Positions 8,398-18,138 of a stretch of DNA of 64,000 nucleotides are shown here, one piece after another. Under the pieces are notes generated by a model, which was not told where the DNA came from, searched no databases, and was given only the letters and a program-made list of their open reading frames with translations. How positions within the stretch are numbered: the first letter of the stretch is position 1; every line of letters begins with the position of its first letter. The DNA is taken from NCBI RefSeq assembly GCF_009688965.1, contig NZ_AP021875.1:2790001-2854000 (forward strand), given 5' to 3'. The position numbers were made by a program, and so were the translations under genes. Source of the stretch: Desulfosarcina widdelii (lineage in GTDB: Bacteria; Desulfobacterota; Desulfobacteria; Desulfobacterales; Desulfosarcinaceae).

Positions 8398-11217
8398 ATG
8401 CCGGACGTCAAACCCATCGCTGTCATCGCCTGCGCCGTCTTGGGCGTGGATCTGAAGCATGTCTGCGGCCAACTGGGCTTGAAAGTCGAATTCAACTTCC
8501 TGGAGGCCGGGCTGCACGAAAGGCCCGGGGAATTGAGAGAAAAACTCCAGGCGGTCATCGATGCTATTTCCGCCGAGGGCCGGGCCCAACGCATCGTCAT
8601 CGGCTACGGCGTCTGCGGAAGAGGAACCGTTGGCATCCAGGCCCGCGGGATTCCGCTGGTCATTGCCAGGGTGCATGACTGCATCGCCATGTTCCTGGGC
8701 GGGCCTGCGGCCTATCGTCGTGAGTTCGCAAAATTTCCCGGCACCTATTATATCTCCTCCGGGTGGCTCGAAAAAAAGGCCGCTCCCATCTCCCAACGCG
8801 GTCAGCAGGCCTGGTTCGGAGACAGGCGCGTGGTTCGCGCCGATGTCGCCGAACGCTATGGCGAGCGCACGGCGGACCGCACCATGGATTTTCTCAACTC
8901 CTGGCAAAAGAATTATCAGCGGGCCGCTTTCATCGATACCGGCGCTCGCCGGGAATCCCGGTCTGAACGCTACGCCCGCGAGATGGCCGCCGCCTATGGC
9001 TGGACCTACGAAAAAATTACCGGAAGCCCGGCGTTGTTCGAAAAGCTGCTTACCGCCACCGCGACAACCAAGGAAGTTCTCTTCGTAGAACCCGACCAGG
9101 TGATCGCCTTCGATGCGGCCCGCGAAACCCTCTCCTCCCGCCCGCTGAAGGACGACAATGGCGGCACCTGTCGAACGCTTGTGCTCGAAGAGACCGATGG
9201 TTCGCCCCCATCCAGCGCCCGACTGGGGTTGGGCATCGATGCCGGCGGCACCTATACGGACGCCGTGATCTACAATTTTGAAGATGGCGAAACCCGGTGC
9301 AAGGGAAAAGCCCTGACCACCCGCTGGGATTTCACCATCGGCATCGGCCGGGCCCTGGAAAAACTGAATCCGGATCTGTTGAAGCGGGTGGACATCGTGG
9401 CGCTTTCGACCACACTGGCCACCAATGCCATCGTCGAGGGGGACGGCCAGAAGGTGGGCTTGCTGATCATGCCGCCCTATGGCATTTACGATCCGAAAGA
9501 TTATCCCCATGAGCCCAAAGCCTGGATCCGCGGAAGGCTGTCCATCGCCGGTGAGGAGACCGAACCGGTGGATGAAGCGCAGGTGAGAAAAATCGTTCGG
9601 GACATGGTGGCAGGAAAGGGCGTGCAAGCTTTTGCCGTTTCCGGATTTGCCGGCGCCATCAACCCGGATCACGAGCTGGCCGTCAAACGCATCGTCCATG
9701 AAGAGGCCGGGATGTTGACCACCTGCGGACATGAACTATCGGCGATTCTGGATTTCAAAATCCGTGCAACCACGGCCGTGCTCAACGCCCGCATCGTACC
9801 CCGCCTGGGCGCGCTCATCACCCATCTTGAGCGTGTGCTGAGAAAAAAAGGCCTGGGGGCGCCCATTGTCGTGGTCAAGGGAGACGGCACCCTGATCGGT
9901 TCGGAAATGGCAAGGACACGGCCGGTGGAGACCATTTTCTCCGGACCGGCAGCCAGCGTCGCCGGAGCCCGGCATCTCACCGGGCTGGAGGATGCCCTGG
10001 TGGTCGACATGGGCGGCACCACCACGGACACGGCCGCCTTGGAGCAGGGAAGCGTGCGGGTATGCAGCAGCGGCTCCACCGTGGCCGGTCGGCGAACCCA
10101 TGTACGCGCCCTGGACATCCGCACTGCCGGCTTGGGAGGCGACAGCCTGATCGTCCGCGAAAAAGATGGCTTTCGCATCGGCCCGCGCCGGGTGGCGCCC
10201 GTCGCCTGGCTGGGCGCCAACCACGGTGATACCGTGGCTGCCATTGACTATCTGGCTTTCCGAACACACCGTTTCCAATCGTCCACCCGTAACATGCAGA
10301 TCATCGTCGCCACCGGGACGGCGGACGATCTCGAGCTGACGCAACTGGAGCGACGGGTAATGGGACTATTGCGCCAGCGGCCTCATTCCGTCGACGAACT
10401 GATTCGCAAAACCGATGTGTATATCGACCGCCACCTTCCCTTGGAACGCCTGGAAGAAAGGTTCGCCATCCAGCGCTGCGGCCTGACGCCCACGGATCTG
10501 TTGCATCTGGCCGGCGAATTCGAGCGGTGGGACACAGCGGCGGCCGAAAAATTTTTCAAAGTCGTCGCCGAATTGGACGGAACGGATGAGATTCTACTGC
10601 GCGACCGGCTGATCGAGTCCGTGGCCCGCAGCCTGGCGCTGGAGATCGTCAAACGACAATTGGACGAGCAAGTCGATCCTGAAGCCCTGCACCACTGCCC
10701 GGTTTGCCGGACCCTGCTGGACAATCTTTTTTCCGGCGGCAACGGTCATTATCGCGTCCATTTCGATTTCAAGCGGCCGGTTATCGGCATTGGCGCACCC
10801 ATTTCGTTTTTCCTTCCCCAAGCGGCCGCCATGATCAACGCCCGGGCCGTGCTGCCCGAGCACGCCGACGTGGCCAACGCCATTGGCGCCATCACCAGCA
10901 AAGTGGTCATCGAACGCCGGGTGCGCATCGTGCCCGCCGAAGGCTCCGGGTTTTTCGTCGAAGGCCTGTCCGGCGCCAGACGGTTCAAGGATTTTGACAA
11001 GGTGGATGCGTTTGCCAGGAACGAACTGGCCGGCATGGTAAGAAGACTGGCAAAGCTGGCCGGCACCAGCAGCCGAACCGTCACCATCGAAACCGAGGAC
11101 CAGCTTCCCGAAGACGCCGGCGGCCATCCGGTTTTCCTCGGCCGGATCGTCAAGGCGCGTCTTTGCGGCCCCCCCGACCGTGTCATGGCCGGCGAACGGG
11201 TGGCTCAGTGCCCCTAA
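8398..11217 (+). CDS. DUF1638 - hydantoinase/oxoprolinase fusion protein
   Basis: 939 residues. Residues 1-255 match the DUF1638 layout (IACAVLGVDLKHVC near the start, GYGVCGRG and ARVHDCIAMFLGG with conserved Cys/His). Residues 275-939 are a hydantoinase A/oxoprolinase-type ATPase with two sugar-kinase-like phosphate loops, GIDAGGTYTDA near 277 and DMGGTTTDTA near 536, plus FSGPAASVAGA. DUF1638 genes commonly lie near corrinoid methyltransferases in methanogens and anaerobes. Related ASKHA proteins act as ATP-dependent activators there, so reductive activation or amide/lactam hydrolysis are both possible. No corrinoid protein is encoded nearby. GAGG lies before the ATG. It is divergent from the KaiC-like gene. 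Confidence 0.85.
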   Translation: MPDVKPIAVIACAVLGVDLKHVCGQLGLKVEFNFLEAGLHERPGELREKLQAVIDAISAEGRAQRIVIGYGVCGRGTVGIQARGIPLVIARVHDCIAMFLGGPAAYRREFAKFPGTYYISSGWLEKKAAPISQRGQQAWFGDRRVVRADVAERYGERTADRTMDFLNSWQKNYQRAAFIDTGARRESRSERYAREMAAAYGWTYEKITGSPALFEKLLTATATTKEVLFVEPDQVIAFDAARETLSSRPLKDDNGGTCRTLVLEETDGSPPSSARLGLGIDAGGTYTDAVIYNFEDGETRCKGKALTTRWDFTIGIGRALEKLNPDLLKRVDIVALSTTLATNAIVEGDGQKVGLLIMPPYGIYDPKDYPHEPKAWIRGRLSIAGEETEPVDEAQVRKIVRDMVAGKGVQAFAVSGFAGAINPDHELAVKRIVHEEAGMLTTCGHELSAILDFKIRATTAVLNARIVPRLGALITHLERVLRKKGLGAPIVVVKGDGTLIGSEMARTRPVETIFSGPAASVAGARHLTGLEDALVVDMGGTTTDTAALEQGSVRVCSSGSTVAGRRTHVRALDIRTAGLGGDSLIVREKDGFRIGPRRVAPVAWLGANHGDTVAAIDYLAFRTHRFQSSTRNMQIIVATGTADDLELTQLERRVMGLLRQRPHSVDELIRKTDVYIDRHLPLERLEERFAIQRCGLTPTDLLHLAGEFERWDTAAAEKFFKVVAELDGTDEILLRDRLIESVARSLALEIVKRQLDEQVDPEALHHCPVCRTLLDNLFSGGNGHYRVHFDFKRPVIGIGAPISFFLPQAAAMINARAVLPEHADVANAIGAITSKVVIERRVRIVPAEGSGFFVEGLSGARRFKDFDKVDAFARNELAGMVRRLAKLAGTSSRTVTIETEDQLPEDAGGHPVFLGRIVKARLCGPPDRVMAGERVAQCP

Positions 11218-11277
11218 TCATAAATCCACGAAGCGTTTCGGGATACTCAAGGCAAGACTGTTTTCAACTCAATCGAC

Positions 11278-11913
11278 TCATTTTTTCAGATCGCGGATGG
11301 CCTTGATGCCGGCCAATGAAAAATGGATGGTGTGCTCGGCAATTTGATTGACCATGTCGGCGGTGAATTCTTCGTGATCCAGAAAATCAGCCCGGTTTTT
11401 GTTTAGCAGGATATATCCCCGGCATTGGTTGACGATGCTCAGCTCGCAAAGTCTGACGGTTGTTTCCGGCACATCGGACCCCATTACCTGACGGACCACA
11501 CGATGCAATTCCTCCCTTCGGGGAGCCACTTCTTCCTTCCAGGCTTCGTCGATCAGGCCGGTGGGATTGGCCATTTCCATCAACTCCAGCCGCCGGAAGT
11601 GGTTTTTCTCTCCATCGACGAGCAGAACTTTGGCAATGAACCGATGGATCAAGAAAGCGAGCTGCTCTTCAGAGGAAACGTCTTCCGGAAGCGTGGCGAC
11701 ATTGGTCATGAATTGCTGCATGGCCTGCTTCCAGGCGGCTACGTACAGGTCGGTCTTTCCACCGAAATAGTAGTTGACGGCCGCCACATTGGCACCGGCT
11801 CGTCGGCAAATCTCTGAAACCTTGGCTCCGCCGTATCCCTTTTCTGCAAATATCTCACAGGCGACATCCAGCAGCTTCTGCCTGGTTTCTTTGCCATCTT
11901 TTCTCTTTGCCAT
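11278..11913 (-). CDS. TetR-family regulator, CecR/YbiH type
   Basis: 211 residues. The N-terminal HTH (residues 10-55) is typical: ETRQKLLDVACEIFAEKGYGG, then VAAVNYYFGGKTDLY. The C-terminal domain resembles the DUF1956 ligand domain of CecR/YbiH. It is divergently transcribed from the RND efflux operon and separated from it by about 195 bp containing a perfect dyad at 11951-11974. The arrangement is the usual one for a local efflux repressor relieved by a pump substrate. The ligand is not deducible. Confidence 0.9.
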   Translation of the reverse strand: MAKRKDGKETRQKLLDVACEIFAEKGYGGAKVSEICRRAGANVAAVNYYFGGKTDLYVAAWKQAMQQFMTNVATLPEDVSSEEQLAFLIHRFIAKVLLVDGEKNHFRRLELMEMANPTGLIDEAWKEEVAPRREELHRVVRQVMGSDVPETTVRLCELSIVNQCRGYILLNKNRADFLDHEEFTADMVNQIAEHTIHFSLAGIKAIRDLKK

Positions 11914-11950
11914 GGATAGAATAACCTTTATGATGATTCGTACTTAACAC

Positions 11951-11974
11951 AATAAACATTATTGAATGTTTATT
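11951..11974. promoter_or_regulatory. Perfect dyad, candidate TetR operator
   Basis: AATAAACATT (11951-11960), a 4-base spacer ATTG, then AATGTTTATT (11965-11974), the exact reverse complement. It lies 37 bp upstream of the tetR start and 133 bp before the efflux operon. Size and place fit an operator for the adjacent TetR protein. Confidence 0.65.
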
Positions 11975-11999
11975 TCAAATTAATTTTTAAAAAAAATAT

Positions 12000-12028
12000 T
12001 TGATCTTGTCAACAGTTTTTGCTACACC
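12000..12028 (+). promoter_or_regulatory. Possible promoter of the RND efflux operon
   Basis: TTGATC (12000-12005), 17-base spacer, TACACC (12023-12028). The match to sigma-70 consensus is moderate. It lies just downstream of the candidate TetR operator and about 80 bp before the adaptor gene. Confidence 0.3.
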
Positions 12029-12107
12029 TGCCGATATCAACTGAAAATGCCCGTTTCCGGACGGCCTTAAAATCGAATAACGATTCTAAGAAGGGACAAA
12101 AAAACCC

Positions 12108-13298
12108 ATGCAAGCGTCACAACCAATGACTATGAAAAAAAAGATGGCGATCCTCTCATGCGCCCTTCTGGCCATGATCGGCTGCCAGGGTGAAAACCAG
12201 CAGCAGGCCCAGGCCCCTGCCGCGGCTCCCGCCCCCCAGGTCTCCGTGGTGACCATACAGCCGCAACCGATTCTGCTGACCACGGAGCTGCCCGGGCGCA
12301 CGTCCGCCTACCGCATCGCCGAAATCCGTCCCCAGGTGAACGGGCTGATCCAGAAACGTCTGTTCACCGAGGGCGCCGATGTAAAAGCCGGTGATGTCCT
12401 CTACCAGATCGATCCCGCCACCTTCAAAGCGGCCCTTGGCAACGCCGAGGCCGCCCTGAGCCGTTCGGAAGCCACGTTGCCGGCGATTCGGTCGCGGGTC
12501 GAGCGTTACAAGGAACTGCTGGCCGAAAAAGCGGTCAGCCAACAGGATTTCGACGACGCAGCCGCCGAATTGAAAAACGCCGAGGCCGACGTTCAGTACT
12601 GGAAAGCCTCGGTGGAAACGGCGCGCATCAATCTGGCCTACACCCGCATCACTGCCCCCATTTCCGGACGGATTGGCCGGTCCACGGTAACCGAAGGCGC
12701 CATCGTGACCGCCTACCAAGCCATGGCCCTGGCCACCATCCAGCAATTGGACCCGATCTATGTTGACGTGCCGCAGTCCACCACCGATTTGCTGCGGCTG
12801 AGAAAACTCCTGAAGGAAGGCCAGCTCGACCAGAGCGGAAAAAGCCAGAACAAGGTGGCCCTGCTTTTGGAAGACGGCAGCACCTACCCCCACGAAGGAT
12901 CGCTCAAGTTCAGAGACGTGTCCGTCGAGCAGAGCACCGGATCGGTCACCCTGCGGGTGGTTTTCCCCAACCCGGACGGGTTGCTGCTGCCCGGCATGTT
13001 CGTACGCGCCGTTATCAAGGAAGGTGAAAACCAGACGGCCATCCTGGTTCCCCAGCAGGGGGTCTCGCGGGATCGGCGGGGCAACCCACAGGCCCTGATC
13101 GTGGACTCCGAAGGAAAGACGGCCTTACGCATGCTCACCGTAGAGCGGGCCGTTGGAGATCAATGGCTGGTCTCAGAGGGCCTGGTCCCCGGCGACCGCG
13201 TCATCGTCGAGGGGCTGAAAATGCTGCGCCCCGGCACCCCGGTAAAGGCCGTTCCGTTCACCCCAAGCAATGCCGCAGCGGCCGGCGGATCGAATTAA
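12108..13298 (+). CDS. RND efflux periplasmic adaptor lipoprotein (AcrA/MexA family)
   Basis: 396 residues. A lipoprotein signal with lipobox LLAMIGC (C26) anchors it to the inner membrane. The mature part shows the membrane-fusion-protein order: a lipoyl half-motif (RISEIRPQVNGLI-like, then DVLYQIDPATFKA), an alpha-hairpin (residues about 105-165), the second lipoyl half (YTRITAPISGRIGRS), then a beta-barrel ending LLPGMFVRAVI. The start may be 12108, 12126 or 12132; only the signal length changes. It is the first gene of an operon with the RND pump (13 bp gap) and the outer-membrane factor. It couples the pump to the outer-membrane channel. Confidence 0.94.
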   Translation: MQASQPMTMKKKMAILSCALLAMIGCQGENQQQAQAPAAAPAPQVSVVTIQPQPILLTTELPGRTSAYRIAEIRPQVNGLIQKRLFTEGADVKAGDVLYQIDPATFKAALGNAEAALSRSEATLPAIRSRVERYKELLAEKAVSQQDFDDAAAELKNAEADVQYWKASVETARINLAYTRITAPISGRIGRSTVTEGAIVTAYQAMALATIQQLDPIYVDVPQSTTDLLRLRKLLKEGQLDQSGKSQNKVALLLEDGSTYPHEGSLKFRDVSVEQSTGSVTLRVVFPNPDGLLLPGMFVRAVIKEGENQTAILVPQQGVSRDRRGNPQALIVDSEGKTALRMLTVERAVGDQWLVSEGLVPGDRVIVEGLKMLRPGTPVKAVPFTPSNAAAAGGSN

Positions 13299-13310
13299 GG
13301 GAGGCCTCCG

Positions 13311-16300
13311 ATGTTATCAAAATTCTTCCTGGATCGCCCGGTTTTCGCCTGGGTGATCGCCATCGTTATGATGACCGCCGGCGGCCTGGCCATTTACAAT
13401 CTGCCGATCTCCCAGTATCCACCCATCGCACCGCCGTCCATCGCCATCGAAGCCTATTACCCCGGAGCCTCGGCGGAAACGGTCGAAAACACGGTGACCC
13501 AGATCATCGAACAGAAAATGACCGGCCTGGCCGACATGCTCTACCTTTCCGGTGAAAGTTCGTCATCGGGAAGTTCGCGCATTGAATTGACCTTCGCCCC
13601 CGGAACCGATCCGGATCTGGCCTGGGCCAAGGTGCAGAACAAGCTTCAGCTCGCCACGGCCAGCCTGCCCGACGTGGTCCAGCGCCAGGGCGTCGAGGTC
13701 AGCAAATCGACCCGCAACTACCTGATCATCGTGGGCCTGGTCTCCGAGGACGGGAGCATGAACAACCACGACCTTGGCGATTATGCCCAGTCCAACCTGG
13801 AAAAAATCCTTTCCCGAGTACCGGGGGTGGGCGAGGTCGAATCCTTCGGATCCCAGTATTCCATGCGGGTATGGGTCAATCCCGACAAGCTGACCAATTA
13901 TCGTCTCACGATGCAGGATGTCATCGGAGCATTGAGAAGCTACAACGTGGAAGTCTCCGCCGGGCAGTTCGGCGGGGCGCCGGCCGTGAAAGGTCAGCGA
14001 CTGAACGCGGCCATCGTTGTCCAGCACCTGCTCCAGACCCCGGAAGAGTTTGCCGCCATCCCCATCCGCACCAATCCGGACGGGTCCGTGGTGCGCATCA
14101 GCGATATCGGACGCACAGAGCTGGGTACCGAGCGCTACGGCGTTGTCAGCAATTACAACGGCAAGCCCGCCTCGGCCCTTGCCGTCCGCCAGGCCGCCGG
14201 CGCCAATGCGTTGGAGACCGCCGACAACGTCAAGAATAAAATGGAAGAAATGAGCCGCTATTTTCCACCGGGCATGAAGGTGGTTTACCCCTACGACACC
14301 ACCCCCTTCACCAAGGTGGCCATCGACGAGGTGGTCAAGACCCTGTTCGAGGCAGTGTTTCTGGTCTTCGTGATCATGTATCTCTTCATGGGGACCTTCC
14401 GGGCCACCCTGATTCCCACCATCGCCGTGCCGGTGGTGCTGCTGGGAACCTTCGGCATCCTCGGATTTTTCGGCTTTTCCATCAACATGTTGACCATGTT
14501 CGCCATGGTGCTGGCCATCGGACTGTTGGTGGACGACGCCATCGTGGTGGTGGAAAACGTAGAGCGCATTATGGCCGAGGAGGGGCTTCCCCCCCGGGAG
14601 GCTACTGCCAAGTCCATGGACCAGATCACCAGCGCCCTGATCGGCATCGGCCTGGTGCTGGCTGCCGTATTCGGCCCCATGGCTTTTTTCCCGGGATCGA
14701 CCGGAATCATCTACCGCCAGTTTTCCCTGACCATCGCCGCTGCCATGCTGTTGTCGGTGGTGGTGGCCCTGATCCTCACCCCGGTGCTTTGCGCCTCCCT
14801 GCTCAAACCGGTACCGGCCGGACACCAGCCGGCCGATGGCGCCGTTTTCTTCCTGCGCCCCTTTTTCCGGTGGTTCGACCGTGCCTTCGACTGGTTTCGG
14901 AACCTGTATGTAAAACTCGTGGGCCGGGTGCTGGCCAAAAAACTGCGATACATGCTTATCTTCGTGCTGATCGTGGTTGCCATGGGGATGCTGTTCAAGC
15001 GCATGCCTACCGCCTATCTGCCCGACGAAGACCAGGGGATTCTTTTTGTTCAGGCCATCCTGCCGGGAAACGCGACCCTGGAGCAGACCGATGCGGTCAT
15101 GGAGAAGGTCCAGAAGTTTTTCCTGAACAACGAAAAAGATGCGGTGTCGTCCATCATGACCATATCCGGGTTCAGTTTCGCCGGCCAGGGCCAGAACATG
15201 GGACTGGGTTTTGTCCACCTGCGTGACTGGGACCTGCGCGAGCGGCCGGACCTGAAGGTAACAGCCGTGGCCGGCCGGGCCATGGGCGCCTTTTCACAGA
15301 TCAAGGAAGCCATGGTCTATGCCTTTCCGCCGCCGGCAGTCATCGAACTGGGCAATGCCCTGGGGTTTGATTTTCAGCTCCAGGACCGCGGTGGTATCGG
15401 TCACGACAAATTAATGGCGGCCCGTAACCAGCTTTTGGGTATGGCGGCGCAAGACCCGCGCCTGACCAAGGTCCGGCCCAACGGTATGGAGGATGTGCCC
15501 GAATATATCATTGACGTGGACTGGGACAAGGCAGGCGCCCTGGGCGTTCCCATTTCCAGCATCCACAGTACCATCGCCGCGGCTTTCGGCGGCAGCTATG
15601 TCAATGATTTTATTCAGGGGGGGCGCGTCAAACGGGTCTACATCCAGGCCGACGCACCCTATCGCATGCTGCCTGAAGACTTGAGCAAACTCTATATGCG
15701 CAACACCGAAGGCAAGATGGTTCCTTTCAGCTCCTTTGCTACCGGAAGCTGGACCCAGGGCTCGCCGCAACTGGAGCGCTACAACGCCTTTCCATCCATG
15801 AACATCCAGGGAGAACCGGCCGAGGGGCGCAGTTCCGGCGAGGCCATGAGCGCAATGGAAGAAATCGCCGCCAAGCTGCCCGAAGGAATCGGCTTCGACT
15901 GGACCGGGCTTTCCTACCAGGAACGCATGGCCGGCTCCCAGGCGCCGCTGCTTTACGCCTTTTCCATCTTCGTCATCTTCCTGTGCCTGGCGGCCCTGTA
16001 CGAAAGCTGGCCGATTCCCATCTCGATCCTGATGACCCTGCCGCTCGGCGCCATCGGCGGTATTATCGCCTCCACCTGGCGGGGCCTGCCCAACGACGTC
16101 TATTTTCAGATCGGGCTGTTGACCACCATGGGGCTGACAACTAAAAACGCCATCCTCATCGTCCAGTTCGCCAAGGCACGTGTGGAAGAAGGCGCCCGGT
16201 TGACGGCAGCCACCCTGGAGGGGGCCAAGACCCGGCTGCGGCCCATCATCATGACTTCCCTGGCCTTCGGCTTCGGTGTTTTGCCCCTGTTTTTGGCCAG

Positions 16301-16490
16301 CGGGGCCGGGGCTGGAGCGCAACGGGCCATCGGAACCGGTGTGTTGGGTGGTATGATCACCTCCACCATCCTGGTGACCCTGTTCGCACCGCTTTTTTAC
16401 GTGATGATTTACAAGGCGATGGGCAAACATCGAAAACGGGTAACCATGAAGCACATTGATGAGAAAGACTCAGGGGAGGCCATTTCATGA
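13311..16490 (+). CDS. RND multidrug efflux permease (HAE1, AcrB/MexB-like)
   Basis: 1059 residues, the normal size for hydrophobe/amphiphile RND pumps. The N-terminus (FFLDRPVFAWVIAIVMMTAGG) is the first membrane helix. The proton-relay motif GLLVDDAIVVVENVER near residue 405-420 carries the paired aspartates. The second half repeats the layout with GLTTKNAILIVQFAK near 945. Two large periplasmic loops separate helices 1-2 and 7-8. It exports toxic compounds driven by protons, as a trimer with the adaptor and the outer-membrane factor encoded on either side. A long antisense open frame covers this gene but is a shadow of its GC-rich codons. Confidence 0.97.
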   Translation: MLSKFFLDRPVFAWVIAIVMMTAGGLAIYNLPISQYPPIAPPSIAIEAYYPGASAETVENTVTQIIEQKMTGLADMLYLSGESSSSGSSRIELTFAPGTDPDLAWAKVQNKLQLATASLPDVVQRQGVEVSKSTRNYLIIVGLVSEDGSMNNHDLGDYAQSNLEKILSRVPGVGEVESFGSQYSMRVWVNPDKLTNYRLTMQDVIGALRSYNVEVSAGQFGGAPAVKGQRLNAAIVVQHLLQTPEEFAAIPIRTNPDGSVVRISDIGRTELGTERYGVVSNYNGKPASALAVRQAAGANALETADNVKNKMEEMSRYFPPGMKVVYPYDTTPFTKVAIDEVVKTLFEAVFLVFVIMYLFMGTFRATLIPTIAVPVVLLGTFGILGFFGFSINMLTMFAMVLAIGLLVDDAIVVVENVERIMAEEGLPPREATAKSMDQITSALIGIGLVLAAVFGPMAFFPGSTGIIYRQFSLTIAAAMLLSVVVALILTPVLCASLLKPVPAGHQPADGAVFFLRPFFRWFDRAFDWFRNLYVKLVGRVLAKKLRYMLIFVLIVVAMGMLFKRMPTAYLPDEDQGILFVQAILPGNATLEQTDAVMEKVQKFFLNNEKDAVSSIMTISGFSFAGQGQNMGLGFVHLRDWDLRERPDLKVTAVAGRAMGAFSQIKEAMVYAFPPPAVIELGNALGFDFQLQDRGGIGHDKLMAARNQLLGMAAQDPRLTKVRPNGMEDVPEYIIDVDWDKAGALGVPISSIHSTIAAAFGGSYVNDFIQGGRVKRVYIQADAPYRMLPEDLSKLYMRNTEGKMVPFSSFATGSWTQGSPQLERYNAFPSMNIQGEPAEGRSSGEAMSAMEEIAAKLPEGIGFDWTGLSYQERMAGSQAPLLYAFSIFVIFLCLAALYESWPIPISILMTLPLGAIGGIIASTWRGLPNDVYFQIGLLTTMGLTTKNAILIVQFAKARVEEGARLTAATLEGAKTRLRPIIMTSLAFGFGVLPLFLASGAGAGAQRAIGTGVLGGMITSTILVTLFAPLFYVMIYKAMGKHRKRVTMKHIDEKDSGEAIS

Positions 16491-17902
16491 ACAGGAAATT
16501 GACGATCCTAAACAGCATCATGGTTCTCCTTTTGGCCGCTTGCTCGTTTACGCCCGAATACAACCGGCCCGAGGCGCCCGTCTCGCAGGACTGGCCCGGC
16601 GGAACGGCTTATGAGAAAGCGCCGGTGGCCTTGGATGAACCGCTTGCCAGCGATATCCCCTGGCGCGACTTCTTTACCGACGGGCGGATGCAGCAAGTGA
16701 TTGAAATGGCGCTTGAAAACAACCGCGATCTGCGGCTGGCCGCGCTGAATGTGGAGCGCGCCCGGGCCATGTACGGCATTCAGCGGGCAACGCTCTATCC
16801 TTCCGTGGACGCCACGGCGGACGCCAGCAAGTCACGAGTCCCAGCGGATCTTTCCTCTTCGGGAGAAGTTACACATCCCGAGCAATACAGCATCGGCCTG
16901 GGGATCTTTTCCTGGGAGATCGACTTCTTCGGTCGGTTGCGCAGCCTCAGGGAACAGGCCCTGGAAACCTTCCTGGCCACCGAGCAGGCCCGGCGCGGCA
17001 CGCAAATTCTGATCGTTTCCTCGGTTGCCAACGCCTACCTGTCCCTGGCCGCCGACCGGGAGAACCTTCGTCTGTCGCAAACCACCTATGACGCCCAAAA
17101 GGAGTCCTACGATCTGATCAAACGGCGGTTTGACGTGGGGCTCTCCTCAGAGCTGGACCTGAACCGGGTAAAAAGCCAGGTCGCCGTAGCCCAGCGCAAT
17201 ATTGCCCGCTACACCCTGCGGGTGGCCCAGGACATCAACGCCTTGCGGCTTCTGGTGGGAAGCCCGGACCAACTGTCGAAAGCTTTGCTGCCCGACAATC
17301 TGGCCGGCGTCGAGCCGCCGAGCACCGTTACCGCCGGCGTCTCTTCCGAAGTTTTGTTGCTTCGCCCGGACATCCTGCAGGCCGAAAACCAGCTCAAGGC
17401 GGCCAATGCCAACATCGGTGCGGCCCGTTCGGCGCTTTTCCCCAACATCTCTTTGACCACCTCCATCGGGACGGCCAGCGCCGAGCTGTCCGGCCTGTTC
17501 AAGTCGGGGTCTGAAACCTGGCTTTTCGGACCACAGCTCTCCATGCCGGTCTTCGATGCCCGGTTGTGGGCGGCAGTGGACGCGGCCAAGGCCGAGAACC
17601 AAATCGCCTTGACCAACTATGAAAAGGCCATTCAGGAGGCATTCAGAGAGGTTGCCGACGTGCTGGCCATTGCCGGCACCATCGACGACCGCCTAAACGC
17701 TCAGCAGACCTATGTCGATGCAGCCTCGCAAACTTACCGGCTTTCGGACATGCGCTACAACAAGGGCATCGACGACTACCTGAGCGTTCTCGACGCCCAG
17801 CGTTCACTTTTCTCCGCCCAACAGGAACTGGTAATGCTCAAGCTGGAAAAATTGTCCAATCAGGTTCGGCTTTATGCGGTGCTGGGCGGCGGCACTCAGT
17901 AG
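16487..17902 (+). CDS. Outer-membrane efflux lipoprotein (NodT/OprM family)
   Basis: 471 residues. The signal peptide ends in the lipobox LLLAAC (C19). Two repeats of the outer-membrane-efflux fold follow; the opening PEYNRPEAPV and the segment RQRTLYP-like QRATLYPSVDATADAS are typical of OprM/NodT proteins. It forms the trimeric outer-membrane channel of the pump. The ATG overlaps the stop of the RND permease by 4 bases, so translation is coupled. It completes the tripartite operon. Confidence 0.95.
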   Translation: MNRKLTILNSIMVLLLAACSFTPEYNRPEAPVSQDWPGGTAYEKAPVALDEPLASDIPWRDFFTDGRMQQVIEMALENNRDLRLAALNVERARAMYGIQRATLYPSVDATADASKSRVPADLSSSGEVTHPEQYSIGLGIFSWEIDFFGRLRSLREQALETFLATEQARRGTQILIVSSVANAYLSLAADRENLRLSQTTYDAQKESYDLIKRRFDVGLSSELDLNRVKSQVAVAQRNIARYTLRVAQDINALRLLVGSPDQLSKALLPDNLAGVEPPSTVTAGVSSEVLLLRPDILQAENQLKAANANIGAARSALFPNISLTTSIGTASAELSGLFKSGSETWLFGPQLSMPVFDARLWAAVDAAKAENQIALTNYEKAIQEAFREVADVLAIAGTIDDRLNAQQTYVDAASQTYRLSDMRYNKGIDDYLSVLDAQRSLFSAQQELVMLKLEKLSNQVRLYAVLGGGTQ

Positions 17903-17955
17903 CCTGGAGTTCCGGCAGTCGATCATCGAACATCCGTGCATGCGATTTACCGTTT

Positions 17956-17981
17956 GGGGGCAGGCACCTTGCCTTGCCCCC
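17956..17981 (+). terminator. Hairpin after the efflux operon
   Basis: GGGGGCAGGC pairs with GCCTTGCCCCC (one bulge) around a 5-base loop, about 55 bp after the operon stop. No T-run follows, so it may only stabilise the mRNA end. Confidence 0.35.
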
Positions 17982-18138
17982 TGTCCGTAAGCAGCCCATC
18001 CCAGCCCGTCCGTGGCGACGTTTTCCTTGGCTGGAAAGCCCGGCCGCTTCACCTATTTTTCAGATCCGCGTAACCAAAAAATTCCGGCATACGACTTAAT
18101 ACCAGAAGGAAGCCCGTTTGTCGGAAAGGAATAATCCC

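Noticed and set aside
8353-9732. 459-codon open frame antisense to the DUF1638-hydantoinase gene
   Set aside because: No domain or ribosome site, and it covers conserved hydantoinase motifs on the other strand.
13563-15218. 551-codon open frame antisense to the RND permease
   Set aside because: It is a GC-rich codon shadow with His/Gly/Gln-rich low-quality sequence. The plus-strand frame is an unmistakable RND pump.
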